A stretch of DNA of 64,000 bases from Chryseobacterium cucumeris (lineage in GTDB: Bacteria; Bacteroidota; Bacteroidia; Flavobacteriales; Weeksellaceae). The notes below the pieces were generated by a model. That model did not search any database. It was not told the origin of the DNA and was given only the letters and a program-made list of their open reading frames with translations. Positions 53,408 through 62,543 of this stretch are shown in pieces; within the stretch, counting starts at the first letter, position 1; every line of letters begins with the position of its first letter. The DNA lies in the NCBI RefSeq assembly GCF_016775705.1, contig NZ_CP068760.1, positions 2,356,001 through 2,420,000 on the forward strand, in the 5' to 3' direction. The position numbers and the translations under genes are program-made.

Positions 53408-55078
53408 TTATCCAAATTTCTTTTTCCTTAACCAGAAGAACAGTCCTCCGATAAGGCCGATAATAGCCAGTGGAAGCAGTAAATTGATCCACTGCCAGGT
53501 CGATTTCTCTTCAGTAATTCTTTGCCTGTCGAGAAGTCTTTCTTCAATGTTTCTGTTTCTCAGTTCCATCAGATTGCTGTCATCCAAAAGATAATCCAAT
53601 GCATTTCTCAGGAACTGTTCGTTTCCAAACTGTTCGTTCGTTAACAGATCTACCCCTAATGGAAGTGGTTTTCCTTTGATTACTTTATTTCTACCCACAT
53701 CACCGTCTGCAATCACAATCATTTTGTTTTCCGGGCTGGATGTTTTGAATCCAGGGTACGATTTTCTTTCAATTCTTGATGCATAGGCAGAGTTGAATTT
53801 TCCTTCCAAGGCTACAGCGAAGATCTTCGGTGTACTTGGCTTTTCCATTTGTCCAAGACTGTCTACACTTGCAATTTCTTTCAGATCCACATAATTCGGA
53901 ACCTGTTTCAATAAAGTTCTTTCACTGGATTCGAAAAGGACTTTTGTTTTGATATTCTTTCTTCCTCCTAAAGTATCAATAGAAGTCGGGAATTCAAATT
54001 TTACAGGGTTGATATTCTTGGTGACCGGATTATTATTTTCGGCAATTCCAAGTGGATAATAAGGCCAAGGTAAGCTTGTGTACTGAGGGTTTCCACTCAC
54101 CTCTCCTGTAACCAGTCTTAACAGGGCAAACTTTTTCACGTCTTTTACCAACGCAGGATTGATTCTCAGCCCGTAATTGAAAAAGAAGTCTGTCATATTG
54201 ATATCGACAGGGAAAGGCATTACTTTTTTGGATCTTGTCAGCGTATCCATTTCAGCATTTACAGCATCAATCATCCAAAGGGTTTTCCCTCCGTTCATGA
54301 TGTACTGATCCAGAATTACTTTTTCATTATCTGTAAAAGCTTTTCTTGGTTTTGCAATCACCAAAGCACTCATCTGCTTTAATAGCGGAACATCTTCCAG
54401 TGAAAGTTCAGTCTGATTTTTAGGAATGATAGGTCCTGCATCATAGTTTTCCATTGCCAATTGTACAAATCCCTGGAATTCATCCGGATTCAATTCATCG
54501 TGGTTGACAAGAATCCCGATTTTCTTTCTCTTGGCAGCTACAATATTTTTAATGTTGGAAACAAGATTGTACTCCAGTCCTTCAATCGATCTTGTCAGCT
54601 GCTGATCGGCATCAATTCCGGCCTGCTGAACCACTAAAGGAATAGAAACCCCGTCATTTCCATATTTAATCACAGCGTAAGGGAAAAGCGTGATCTGTGA
54701 GATTTTCCCGTCTTTTACATCCGGAAGAATAGACGGCTGCATTCCCATAGCCATCAAAGTGTCCTGAGACATTTTTGTTTTAATCGGATCGATAAATTTA
54801 AAATCAATCTTCGGATTAATTTTTCTGAATTCTTCCAGCATGAATTTCGTTTCGCTTTGCAGCTGTTTGAAACTTGCCGGAAAGTCACCTTCCAGATACA
54901 CTTCTACCGTCAGAGGCTTTTTAACAGACTCCAGTACTTTGATGGTGTTATCAGAAAGGGTATATCTTTTTTCTTTTGTTAAGTCTAATCTGATTCCCGA
55001 ATAGGTCAGGATAATAACCAAAGGAACAATTGCAATTAAGAAAATTCCCAGTGGAGATTTAGCATTGAACTTCTTCAT
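53408..55078 (-). CDS. gldG: gliding motility-associated ABC transporter component GldG
   Basis: A membrane-anchored ABC-type uncharacterised-transport domain protein of 556 aa. One N-terminal helix (about 11-28, GIFLIAIVPLVIILTYSG) is followed by a large periplasmic domain with the family start DLTKEKRYTLSDNT and a VNHDELNPDEF region. A C-terminal helix (about 530-548) ends the protein. With GldF and the ATPase GldA it forms a transporter required for gliding in Flavobacterium johnsoniae; Chryseobacterium-type bacteria often keep it without obvious gliding. No gldA was seen here. Confidence 0.93.
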   Translation of the reverse strand: MKKFNAKSPLGIFLIAIVPLVIILTYSGIRLDLTKEKRYTLSDNTIKVLESVKKPLTVEVYLEGDFPASFKQLQSETKFMLEEFRKINPKIDFKFIDPIKTKMSQDTLMAMGMQPSILPDVKDGKISQITLFPYAVIKYGNDGVSIPLVVQQAGIDADQQLTRSIEGLEYNLVSNIKNIVAAKRKKIGILVNHDELNPDEFQGFVQLAMENYDAGPIIPKNQTELSLEDVPLLKQMSALVIAKPRKAFTDNEKVILDQYIMNGGKTLWMIDAVNAEMDTLTRSKKVMPFPVDINMTDFFFNYGLRINPALVKDVKKFALLRLVTGEVSGNPQYTSLPWPYYPLGIAENNNPVTKNINPVKFEFPTSIDTLGGRKNIKTKVLFESSERTLLKQVPNYVDLKEIASVDSLGQMEKPSTPKIFAVALEGKFNSAYASRIERKSYPGFKTSSPENKMIVIADGDVGRNKVIKGKPLPLGVDLLTNEQFGNEQFLRNALDYLLDDSNLMELRNRNIEERLLDRQRITEEKSTWQWINLLLPLAIIGLIGGLFFWLRKKKFG

Positions 55079-55082
55079 GATT

Positions 55083-55811
55083 CTACTTCTTTTTGTTAAT
55101 AAAATGATTAGCCAATACTAATGAAGCGCCGATGACAAGTACAAAATACGCCACATCTTTAACATCAATAAGTCCTCTTGTGAAGCCTAAGAAATGCTGA
55201 TAGAAGCCAATATTCTGAAGGATAAAATCTGCACCTCCCAATAGTTTATAACTTGCCAGCTGTTCGATCCCAAAATACATAATGAAACACATGAAAACAC
55301 CCAGCAGATAAGCCATAATCTGATTCTGAGAGAGAGAGGAAGCAAGAATTCCCACTGCTGAAAATGCTGCGATTAAGATTATCAGTCCGATATAGCTTCC
55401 AAAGGTCATTCCCAGGTCAATATTTCCTGCAGGAACTCCCAAAACATATACCGTATAAAGATAAATTAATGATGGAATAAGACATAAAATTCCTACAATC
55501 CATACGGAAAGGAATTTACCTGTCACCAGTTCTGAAACTTTTAACGGCTGTGAAAAAAGCCAGTTCAATGTTCCGGTTTGCTGTTCTTCCGCAAAAGTTT
55601 TCATAGAAAGGGCCGGGATGATAAACATCAACAGCCATGGAACTAATACGAAATAGCTCTGCAATGAGGCCATTCCAATCTCAAAAATATTAGAATCGTT
55701 GTCGAAAAAGAACAGAAAAAGAGTCGCTATCAAACTGAAAGCGGCAATAATCACCCATGCACTCCAGTTTCCAAAGTAACTCCAAAGTTCTTTCTTTAAA
55801 ATTGCAATCAT
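55083..55811 (-). CDS. gldF: gliding motility-associated ABC transporter permease GldF
   Basis: An ABC-2-type permease of 242 aa with six hydrophobic helices. The start MIAILKKELWSYFGNWSAW and the TFAEEQQTGTLNWLFSQPLK motif near residue 70 are typical. The gap to gldG is 4 bp, so the two form an operon. Confidence 0.92.
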   Translation of the reverse strand: MIAILKKELWSYFGNWSAWVIIAAFSLIATLFLFFFDNDSNIFEIGMASLQSYFVLVPWLLMFIIPALSMKTFAEEQQTGTLNWLFSQPLKVSELVTGKFLSVWIVGILCLIPSLIYLYTVYVLGVPAGNIDLGMTFGSYIGLIILIAAFSAVGILASSLSQNQIMAYLLGVFMCFIMYFGIEQLASYKLLGGADFILQNIGFYQHFLGFTRGLIDVKDVAYFVLVIGASLVLANHFINKKK

Positions 55812-55870
55812 AGTTTTTTTATAAGATATAGAAGGGATGAATATATTCGGACATGCACCCTACTCTACAA

Positions 55871-56422
55871 TTATTTGTTTTTTTTATTTTTATTAACCAG
55901 TTTCACTGTCATCATAATCAGAAATACAAGAACGAAAAATCCTGCAATTAATTGCCACCAGTATTCGATCACCATTGATTTTAAAATAACGGTAAATACG
56001 ACCAGAAACAGAATGAACGTTGCAATTTCATTGGCCTGTCTCAGTTTGATATTGGCAATGGGCAGTGTACTTCCATTCAGAACTTTTAAATGAAGGACTT
56101 TTTTCCAGCACCAGTAATGGTAGATGGCAAGCCCGATCAGGAAGGTTAGTTTTAAATGAAACCATCCCATCTTCATTAATCCCGGGTTTAAAAAGATCAT
56201 CACCAATCCGCAGACCGCCATGATTACCCCGGCAGGAACTGTGATAATGTTCCACAGCCTTCTGGCCATAAAAGTGTACTGCTCTCTCAGAATTTTCTTT
56301 TTTTCTTCAGAAAATTCATCGGTATCTTTATAGTAAACGAAAATCCTCACGAGGTAAAAAATTCCCGCAAAGTAGCTTACCATAAAAATAATGTGCAGCG
56401 CTTTGATTATTGTGTAAAGCAT
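55871..56422 (-). CDS. hemJ: protoporphyrinogen IX oxidase HemJ-like protein
   Basis: A membrane protein of 183 aa with four to five helices. Signatures of the HemJ family are KALHIIFMVSYFAG with the conserved His10, RLWNIITVPAG near residue 55, GWFHLKLTFL near 86 and LRQANE near 128. HemJ performs the six-electron oxidation of protoporphyrinogen in bacteria without HemG or HemY. Other small membrane proteins such as CopD share helices, but the motif set favours HemJ. It could complement the heme-uptake genes physiologically. Confidence 0.87.
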   Translation of the reverse strand: MLYTIIKALHIIFMVSYFAGIFYLVRIFVYYKDTDEFSEEKKKILREQYTFMARRLWNIITVPAGVIMAVCGLVMIFLNPGLMKMGWFHLKLTFLIGLAIYHYWCWKKVLHLKVLNGSTLPIANIKLRQANEIATFILFLVVFTVILKSMVIEYWWQLIAGFFVLVFLIMMTVKLVNKNKKNK

Positions 56423-56525
56423 TCAGAAAAAATTAACAGCAAAGATAAGCTTATTATATAATTGTTAAAAATAAATTTCTTTTGATCAGGAAAATATAAG
56501 TAAAATAGATTTTATATAAAAAATA

Positions 56526-56566
56526 GTTCGGCTCGGGGCAGCAAAGCTGCCCGAGCCGAACATTAT
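56526..56566 (-). terminator. GC-rich terminator after kbl
   Basis: A 16-bp stem (56526-56542 with 56546-56561, one bulged G) and an AAA loop. The stem is about 70% GC, in contrast to its surroundings, and the minus strand continues with TATTTTTTATAT. Confidence 0.8.
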
Positions 56567-56594
56567 ATTTTTATTGTGGTAGCCACTTCAATAA

Positions 56595-57791
56595 TTAAGA
56601 GATCACTCCTAATTCTTTTCCAACCTTTTCAAAAGCAGCAATCGCTTTATCCAGATGTTCTTTGGTATGAGCCGCAGATAATTGTACTCTGATTCTTGCT
56701 TTTCCTTTCGGTACCACAGGATAGAAGAACCCGATGACGTAGATGCCTTCATCCATAAGCTTTTCTGCCATTTTTTGAGAAAGCGGAGCATCGTAAAGCA
56801 TTACCGGAACAATAGCAGCATCCCCATCAGGAATGTCAAAGCCTTTCGCTTTCATTTCCGTTCTGAAATATTCTGCATTTTCCATTACTTTATCACGAAG
56901 AGAGGTATCATCTGAAATCATATCCAATACTCTTAATGCAGCTCCTACGATACCAGGTGCTAAAGAGTTCGAGAATAAATAAGGTCTTGAACGCTGTCTC
57001 AGCATATCAATGATCTCTTTTTTACCGGAAGTAAATCCTCCCAAAGCACCACCTAAAGCTTTTCCTAAAGTAGAAGTAATAATATCTACTCTACCCATTA
57101 CTTCATTCGCTTCGTGAGTTCCACGGCCTGTTTTTCCGATGAAACCTGTTGCGTGAGAATCATCTACCATTACCAAGGCATCATATTTATCGGCAAGATC
57201 ACAAACTCCTTTTAAATCTGCAACAATACCGTCCATTGAGAATACTCCGTCTGTAACGATGATTTTAAAACGGTGGTTCTTCTCAGAAGCTGCAATCAGC
57301 TGAGCTTCCAGATCCTCCATATTATTATTTTTATATCTGTATCTCGCTGCTTTACACAAACGAACACCATCAATGATTGATGCGTGGTTCAGTTCATCTG
57401 AAATAATAGCATCTTCTTCTGTAAACAGGGGTTCAAAAACACCTCCGTTGGCATCAAATGCTGCAGCGTAAAGGATGGTATCTTCAAGACCTAAGAAATC
57501 AGCAATCTTTTTCTCCAAATCTTTGTGAATATCCTGTGTTCCGCAGATAAAACGTACAGAAGACATTCCGTATCCGTGAGATTGGATCATATCCTGCGAA
57601 GCTTTCATTACTTCCGGATGGTTGGATAATCCCAGATAATTATTGGCACAGAAGTTCAAAAGCTTTTTTCCGTTAGCTTCTATTTCTGCACTCTGCTGAG
57701 AAGTGATGATTCTTTCTCTTTTGTAAAGTCCGTCATTCTCAATATTCTGAAGTTCGTTCTGTAAATGTTGAAGGTATTTTTCAGAGATCAT
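56595..57791 (-). CDS. kbl: glycine C-acetyltransferase (2-amino-3-ketobutyrate CoA ligase)
   Basis: A PLP enzyme of the alpha-oxoamine synthase family, 398 aa. The PLP lysine is Lys244 ([12 protein letters not shown]). VDDSHATGF near residue 209 and [15 protein letters not shown] near 76 match KBL rather than BioF or SPT. It converts 2-amino-3-oxobutyrate from threonine with CoA to glycine and acetyl-CoA. No threonine dehydrogenase was seen in the window. A homologous serine palmitoyltransferase, which bacteria of this group also have, is less likely from the motifs. Confidence 0.9.
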   Translation of the reverse strand: MISEKYLQHLQNELQNIENDGLYKRERIITSQQSAEIEANGKKLLNFCANNYLGLSNHPEVMKASQDMIQSHGYGMSSVRFICGTQDIHKDLEKKIADFLGLEDTILYAAAFDANGGVFEPLFTEEDAIISDELNHASIIDGVRLCKAARYRYKNNNMEDLEAQLIAASEKNHRFKIIVTDGVFSMDGIVADLKGVCDLADKYDALVMVDDSHATGFIGKTGRGTHEANEVMGRVDIITSTLGKALGGALGGFTSGKKEIIDMLRQRSRPYLFSNSLAPGIVGAALRVLDMISDDTSLRDKVMENAEYFRTEMKAKGFDIPDGDAAIVPVMLYDAPLSQKMAEKLMDEGIYVIGFFYPVVPKGKARIRVQLSAAHTKEHLDKAIAAFEKVGKELGVIS

Positions 57792-57925
57792 TTTTAGTAA
57801 TTTTTTAGATGTGCTAATTTACTAAAAAGGCAGTAAAATAAAACCTTTTATCAGTTTAATTCTAAAAAATTGAAAAGGCTTTCACTTTTAACATTATTAG
57901 TCTACAAATTTAGTAGGATAATATT

Positions 57926-57933
57926 TATATTTG
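57926..57933 (+). promoter_or_regulatory. -7 box of the JmjC-like gene
   Basis: TATATTTG is a full match followed by T, 16 nt before the ATG at 57950. Confidence 0.45.
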
Positions 57934-57949
57934 TTTAAAATTTTAATGC

Positions 57950-58828
57950 ATGAGATTAAAGCCGGTACAAAAAATAAAGACGATCAGTTCAGGAACCTTT
58001 ATCAATAACCACATGAAGCCGGGAATTCCGGTTATTATTGAGGACTTTGTGCATCCGGAAAGTCCAGCTTTTAAAAAGTGGAATTATGAGTATTTCAAAG
58101 AGATTGCAGGAGATCATAAAGTTAACATCTACGGAAGTGAGCTTGATTCCCTGGACAGAGTGGCCAGTGATCCTATTGCACAGACTACATTTTCAGAATA
58201 TCTGGATCTCATCCAATCTGCTCCCACCGAACACAGGCTTTTCTTATTTAATTTACTGAAAATAAAACCTGAATTGAAGAATGACCTCATCTACAATGAT
58301 GTAACGAATGGTAAAATACTGAAATGGCTGCCCTTTATGTTTTTTGGAGGAGAAGGTTCTGTCACCAGAAATCATATTGATATTGACATGTCCCATGTTT
58401 TTATCACACAGTTTCAGGGAAACAAGAGAATCTGGCTCTTCCCGTGGGAACAGTCTGATTTTATGTATAAGCTGCCCTACAATTTCCATAGTCTGGCTCA
58501 GATTAAAAATCCTGATTACAAAAAATATCCGGCCCTTCTTTATTTAAATGGCTATGAAGCTATCATTCGTCCTGGTGAAACCCTTTATATTCCTTCCGGC
58601 TGGTGGCATTATATTCAATATGATACGGAAGGTTATTCGATATCAGTGAGGGCACTTCCCTCAAGTCCTCTTGAAAAATGGCGTGGCTTCAAAAATTTAG
58701 TCATCACAAGACATTTTGATAATCTGATGCGTAAAATATTCAAAGAAAAATGGTTTGAATACAAAGTGAAAACGGCCAGAAAAAGAGGAGCCAGAGCAGC
58801 AAGAAAACAAAGAAGCTTTCAAATCTGA
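57950..58828 (+). CDS. cupin-like/JmjC-domain protein (probable 2-oxoglutarate oxygenase)
   Basis: A 292-aa soluble protein. The Fe(II)-binding motif HxD appears in RNHIDIDMSH (near residue 142) and the distal His in GWWHYIQYD (near 219), giving the facial triad of 2OG-dependent hydroxylases. The N-terminal GIPVIIEDFV is the usual entry of Cupin_8 proteins. A strongly basic tail (ARKRGARAARKQRSF) could bind nucleic acid or ribosome. Family members hydroxylate proteins or small molecules; the target is unknown. It is monocistronic with a hairpin overlapping the stop. Confidence 0.85.
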   Translation: MRLKPVQKIKTISSGTFINNHMKPGIPVIIEDFVHPESPAFKKWNYEYFKEIAGDHKVNIYGSELDSLDRVASDPIAQTTFSEYLDLIQSAPTEHRLFLFNLLKIKPELKNDLIYNDVTNGKILKWLPFMFFGGEGSVTRNHIDIDMSHVFITQFQGNKRIWLFPWEQSDFMYKLPYNFHSLAQIKNPDYKKYPALLYLNGYEAIIRPGETLYIPSGWWHYIQYDTEGYSISVRALPSSPLEKWRGFKNLVITRHFDNLMRKIFKEKWFEYKVKTARKRGARAARKQRSFQI

Positions 58829-58840
58829 AAGCTTCTTTTG
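58810..58840. terminator. terminator overlapping the end of the JmjC-like gene
   Basis: A 12-bp stem AAGAAGCTTTCA / TGAAAGCTTCTT with loop AATC. The stop codon is within the stem. The T run is short, and the structure could serve both the JmjC-like gene and the convergent peptidase gene. Confidence 0.7.
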
Positions 58841-58897
58841 TGATATTATGATTCACTTTGGTAAAAGTACTCATTCATACTTCACCATTTGTTATTT

Positions 58898-60829
58898 TTA
58901 ATGTTTGATAAATTTGATATTCTTTTCATCAATCGTAATGAAATAAGCTCCGGGAGCTAATTCTGCTATTCCAATCGCTTTACCCGGCTGATACGTTCCT
59001 TTTCCTACCAGTTTTCCGTCTATGGCATGAATCGTAAAGTCCATAGCCTTATTAATTCCTTTCAGATTAATTTCATTTTTTGCAGGGTTCGGATACAAAC
59101 CAAATTCTTCTTTCTCAACAGAAGAAACACTTAATGTATTATCCTGAACAACTGTAGAATTTTTCTCAAGAATCTGATATTCATAATTAAACTGAACACT
59201 TGCAATAGGAAATGTTACCGACTGTAAAAAGCTTTGATTATTGGATGTATTATTAAGGACAAAATAAGCAGTCTGGCCTGCAGTTCCTGTCACTTTAATT
59301 GGTAAAGGCATTTCAAAAAAGCCAACGGTAGGACTGCTTTGTGTCTGAGAAACTTTAAATAAAGCCTGATTTCCGCCCTGCATCCACTTGATGGTGTACG
59401 TAGGATATCCTTCTCCATAGACCCAGTCATTGAAAAATTCTGTAAAATCTGTTCCGGTTGACTGAAGCAGAGAAGCGTTGAAATCAGCTGTACGCACATA
59501 GCTGTATGCCAGGTTCGGTCTCGCATGGTAATCTTTAAGCGCCTGATAAAATACAGCATCACCTAAAATCCATTTCAGCATTCTCAGCACATATCCTCCT
59601 TTGGCGTAAGACAATCTGCTGTCGAATATTCTATTAATACTGGAAAGTCCGGAATCCGGCACATACACACTTCCTGTTGTACTTGCGGTAATGTAATTAG
59701 ACTGACCTTGTAAATAATTCAGAAATTCTGTGTTGGTCATCAATAGTTTTTCGTTGGCAACATGTTCTCCAAAAGTTGCAAAACCTTCATTCAGCCAGAT
59801 ATCATTCCATGCACCACAGGTTACCTTGTCCCCAAACCACTGGTGAGTAAGTTCATGGGCAATCAGCTGTTTGCTCCATCCTCCCATAGAAGACATGGTC
59901 TGATGTTCCATTCCTCCTCCATACATAAATTCCATGTGACCATATTTTTCATTACGGAAAGGATAAGATCCAAAATAGGTTTCAAAAGTATCCATCACCT
60001 GCTTTGTCCAGTTGATATTGGCTATACTGGTGGCATTTGAATTCGTAGACGGATAAATATAATTCACAAAAGGAAACGGAGGATTTCCGATGGTATCATT
60101 AAGCTTAACAAAGTTGGTAATGGACAGCGCGATCAGATATGCCGGTGTAGGATACATTGTTCTCCAGAACGTAAGTTTAGTGTTTCCTGTAGGAAAAGTT
60201 TCAGACATCAGCTTTCCATTCGCTGCTACGCTGTAGTTCGATGGAGTTGTAATTTTAAAATCAAATCTTTCAATTTTATCATTTAAACTTTGCTTTGTCG
60301 GAAACCAGTCCTGGGCGCCATAAGGTTCATTCAAAGTAGAAAGAACTGGAGTTCCGCTCTGAAGAGCAGTTTTGAATGCATCATTACTTGTGGACGGTGC
60401 TCCAGCATAATAAATGGTAAGAGAGTCCAGTGTATTGGCAGGAATAGAAGCTGGAAAATCAATCTTCAGTTCTTTTGAAGGAAGCTGCTGAAAGCTTGTA
60501 ATGTTAGTTCCGTGGTATTTCACCTGAGAAACCGTTAACGAATTGGAAAGATCAAAATAGATGCTTCCCATACTTTGAGTAGGTTTAAAATGTGAAGTTA
60601 CCGAACCGGAAATATTATACACCGCAGGATCAAGGCTGACTTCCATTCTCTGATACTGCAGGTCGTAATTCAGGGTATTGGGATTAATATTCCCGATATT
60701 CATTTTTTGAGTGAAGGATTTTTTCTCTTTTTCAACGAGTCCCTTCATATCAATGTTTTGTTCTTGCTTCTGGCTATAGAACTGTTGGGAAAATAGAAAT
60801 CCCAACACCAAAAGGTACAATTTTGTCAT
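58898..60829 (-). CDS. M1-family metallopeptidase with T9SS sorting domain
   Basis: A secreted aminopeptidase-like enzyme of 643 aa. Residues 1-19 are a signal peptide. The substrate-binding GGGMEHQ (304-310) replaces GAMEN, and the zinc motif is HELTH (325-329) with Glu348 in WLNEGFATF. A beta domain follows, and residues about 565-643 are a type A T9SS sorting domain (FGLYPNPAKNEIN, GAYFITIDE). It probably trims peptides outside the cell. It lies downstream of dacB with a terminator and its own -7 box between them. Confidence 0.93.
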   Translation of the reverse strand: MTKLYLLVLGFLFSQQFYSQKQEQNIDMKGLVEKEKKSFTQKMNIGNINPNTLNYDLQYQRMEVSLDPAVYNISGSVTSHFKPTQSMGSIYFDLSNSLTVSQVKYHGTNITSFQQLPSKELKIDFPASIPANTLDSLTIYYAGAPSTSNDAFKTALQSGTPVLSTLNEPYGAQDWFPTKQSLNDKIERFDFKITTPSNYSVAANGKLMSETFPTGNTKLTFWRTMYPTPAYLIALSITNFVKLNDTIGNPPFPFVNYIYPSTNSNATSIANINWTKQVMDTFETYFGSYPFRNEKYGHMEFMYGGGMEHQTMSSMGGWSKQLIAHELTHQWFGDKVTCGAWNDIWLNEGFATFGEHVANEKLLMTNTEFLNYLQGQSNYITASTTGSVYVPDSGLSSINRIFDSRLSYAKGGYVLRMLKWILGDAVFYQALKDYHARPNLAYSYVRTADFNASLLQSTGTDFTEFFNDWVYGEGYPTYTIKWMQGGNQALFKVSQTQSSPTVGFFEMPLPIKVTGTAGQTAYFVLNNTSNNQSFLQSVTFPIASVQFNYEYQILEKNSTVVQDNTLSVSSVEKEEFGLYPNPAKNEINLKGINKAMDFTIHAIDGKLVGKGTYQPGKAIGIAELAPGAYFITIDEKNIKFIKH

Positions 60830-60846
60830 GTTTTGAAAAATTTAAT

Positions 60847-60854
60847 CAAATATA
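60847..60854 (-). promoter_or_regulatory. -7 box of the M1 peptidase gene
   Basis: The minus strand reads TATATTTG, 17 nt before the ATG at 60829, fused to the T run of the dacB terminator. Confidence 0.5.
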
Positions 60855-60884
60855 AAAAAAACCTTTTAATCCATGATTAAAAGG
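60853..60884 (-). terminator. intrinsic terminator after dacB
   Basis: A 10-bp stem CCTTTTAATC / GATTAAAAGG with a 3-nt loop is followed on the minus strand by eight T. Confidence 0.85.
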
Positions 60885-60912
60885 CTGTTATAATATATAA
60901 AATAAAAAATTT

Positions 60913-62382
60913 TTAAAGATCCAGTGCGGGTTCAAGAATTTTTTCCATTCTCTTCTTTACCATATCTACTGATCCGGAATAGTTATTCACCATTAAAGAA
61001 AAAACCAACGTTTTTCCTGAATTGGTTTTCAGATAACCGGCTAATGTTTTTACTTTATTCAAAGTTCCTGTTTTCGCAAAAACCTGTCCGTTCCCTCCTG
61101 CATTGAACATTCTTTTCAATGTTCCGGATTGCCCTCCGATGGGCAGAGAAGTCAGATAAGATCTGTAGTATTTCTGATCCATCAGAGAAGTAAGAAATTT
61201 CACCTGAGAAATCGGGGTTACATTATTACTTCTTGAAAGCCCGCTCCCATCAATGTAATTAAGTCCAACCATATCAAAACCTGCATCTTTCAGGTGATTA
61301 GTCACCACGATTCTTCCGGATTCTGAAGTCTGGTCGCCCATTTTCTGATATCCTACCGTTCTTAACAAAGCTTCTGCCAGTGAATTATCACTGTGCTGGT
61401 TGGTATAATAAATAATATCACTTAAAGTAGGTGATTTATATGCTGAAAGCATTTTTCTGTTTTCAGGGGCTGCATCTGTCATTTTCGGAGTTACTTTTCC
61501 GGTAACAGGAATTCCGCTTTTCATCAGTGTTGTTCTGAAAGAGTTGGCAAGGTAAGCCGGTGCATCAGGAAGTTTGGTTGTTAAAACTCCGTTTCCTTCG
61601 TATTTATCAGCATATACCATCTGATGATTGTAAGGAGAAACGTAGAAAAATTTCTTTTCTGTAGAGAAACCACCTTTTTTAACGATCAGTTTTTCGTTGG
61701 CCGGGTTGATATCGCGGGTACTTCCTGCAGGTAAATAATAGTTATTGTTTTCCAACCATACAACATTTTCCGGAAGCACTGAAATATTGCCTTTGAAAAG
61801 CGCTGTCTGAATGATAATATCACCATTTACCTTTTTGATTCCCTCTCTTGAAACACCGCCTACGAAATCTGAAATAATATCTCTATAAGATGCTGCACCT
61901 GCTTTGTTTGTTCCCAAAGAAGGGTCTCCGCTTCCTATTACATAAAGATTTCCATTCAACACTCCGTTTTCATCTATAGTTCCTGAGTACTCCAGCTGAG
62001 TCATCCAACGGTAGTTTTCACCCAGCATATTTAAAGCCGTTTCCGTTGTCAACAATTTGGTCGTAGAAGCAGGTACTAAAGGAGTATTTTCGTTGTACGA
62101 AGAGATAACCTTCTTCGTTTTCGGGTCATACACTACGAATCCCCAGGTTGCATTTTTCAGCACAGGATCCGCCATCATTGTGTTTACATTAATGTCCACC
62201 AGTTCTTTTGCTGACAAAACAGTTTTCTCCACTATCGTACTAACGGGTGAAGGCAGGTTTAAACTGCTTTTCTGATTGTCATAATTCTGGGAATAAAGAA
62301 CGGTAGAAACGGTAGATTGAGCCAGGAAAAGACCAGAAGCCAACACCGCCGCACTTGAAATATATTTTCTGAAATTTACCAT
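60913..62382 (-). CDS. dacB: D-alanyl-D-alanine carboxypeptidase/endopeptidase (PBP4, S13 family)
   Basis: A periplasmic penicillin-binding protein of 489 aa that trims or cleaves peptidoglycan cross-links. The signal peptide covers about 1-22. Active-site motifs are STTK (106-109), SDN (331-333) and KTG (437-439). The region between the first two holds the extra domains typical of class C low-mass PBPs (IGSGDPSLG, NPANEKL). It is monocistronic by the terminator that follows. Confidence 0.93.
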   Translation of the reverse strand: MVNFRKYISSAAVLASGLFLAQSTVSTVLYSQNYDNQKSSLNLPSPVSTIVEKTVLSAKELVDINVNTMMADPVLKNATWGFVVYDPKTKKVISSYNENTPLVPASTTKLLTTETALNMLGENYRWMTQLEYSGTIDENGVLNGNLYVIGSGDPSLGTNKAGAASYRDIISDFVGGVSREGIKKVNGDIIIQTALFKGNISVLPENVVWLENNNYYLPAGSTRDINPANEKLIVKKGGFSTEKKFFYVSPYNHQMVYADKYEGNGVLTTKLPDAPAYLANSFRTTLMKSGIPVTGKVTPKMTDAAPENRKMLSAYKSPTLSDIIYYTNQHSDNSLAEALLRTVGYQKMGDQTSESGRIVVTNHLKDAGFDMVGLNYIDGSGLSRSNNVTPISQVKFLTSLMDQKYYRSYLTSLPIGGQSGTLKRMFNAGGNGQVFAKTGTLNKVKTLAGYLKTNSGKTLVFSLMVNNYSGSVDMVKKRMEKILEPALDL

Positions 62383-62543
62383 CTATCTTCTTTTTGTTCT
62401 GTAGTTTTGACTCTATAAAAAATGAAAGGTTAAATCATTCAGTAAAAGAGCCAAACACTTAATCAACGTCCAAAAGTAGAAATTATTGTTATATAACGGA
62501 CCACCGCCCCGTTATAAAAGAGTGTAAAGTTTGTTAAAAATTG

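Noticed and set aside
53408..55811. gldF and gldG as part of the heme or defence modules
   Set aside because: They match gliding-associated ABC transporter proteins and have their own terminator; the adjacency is not functional evidence.
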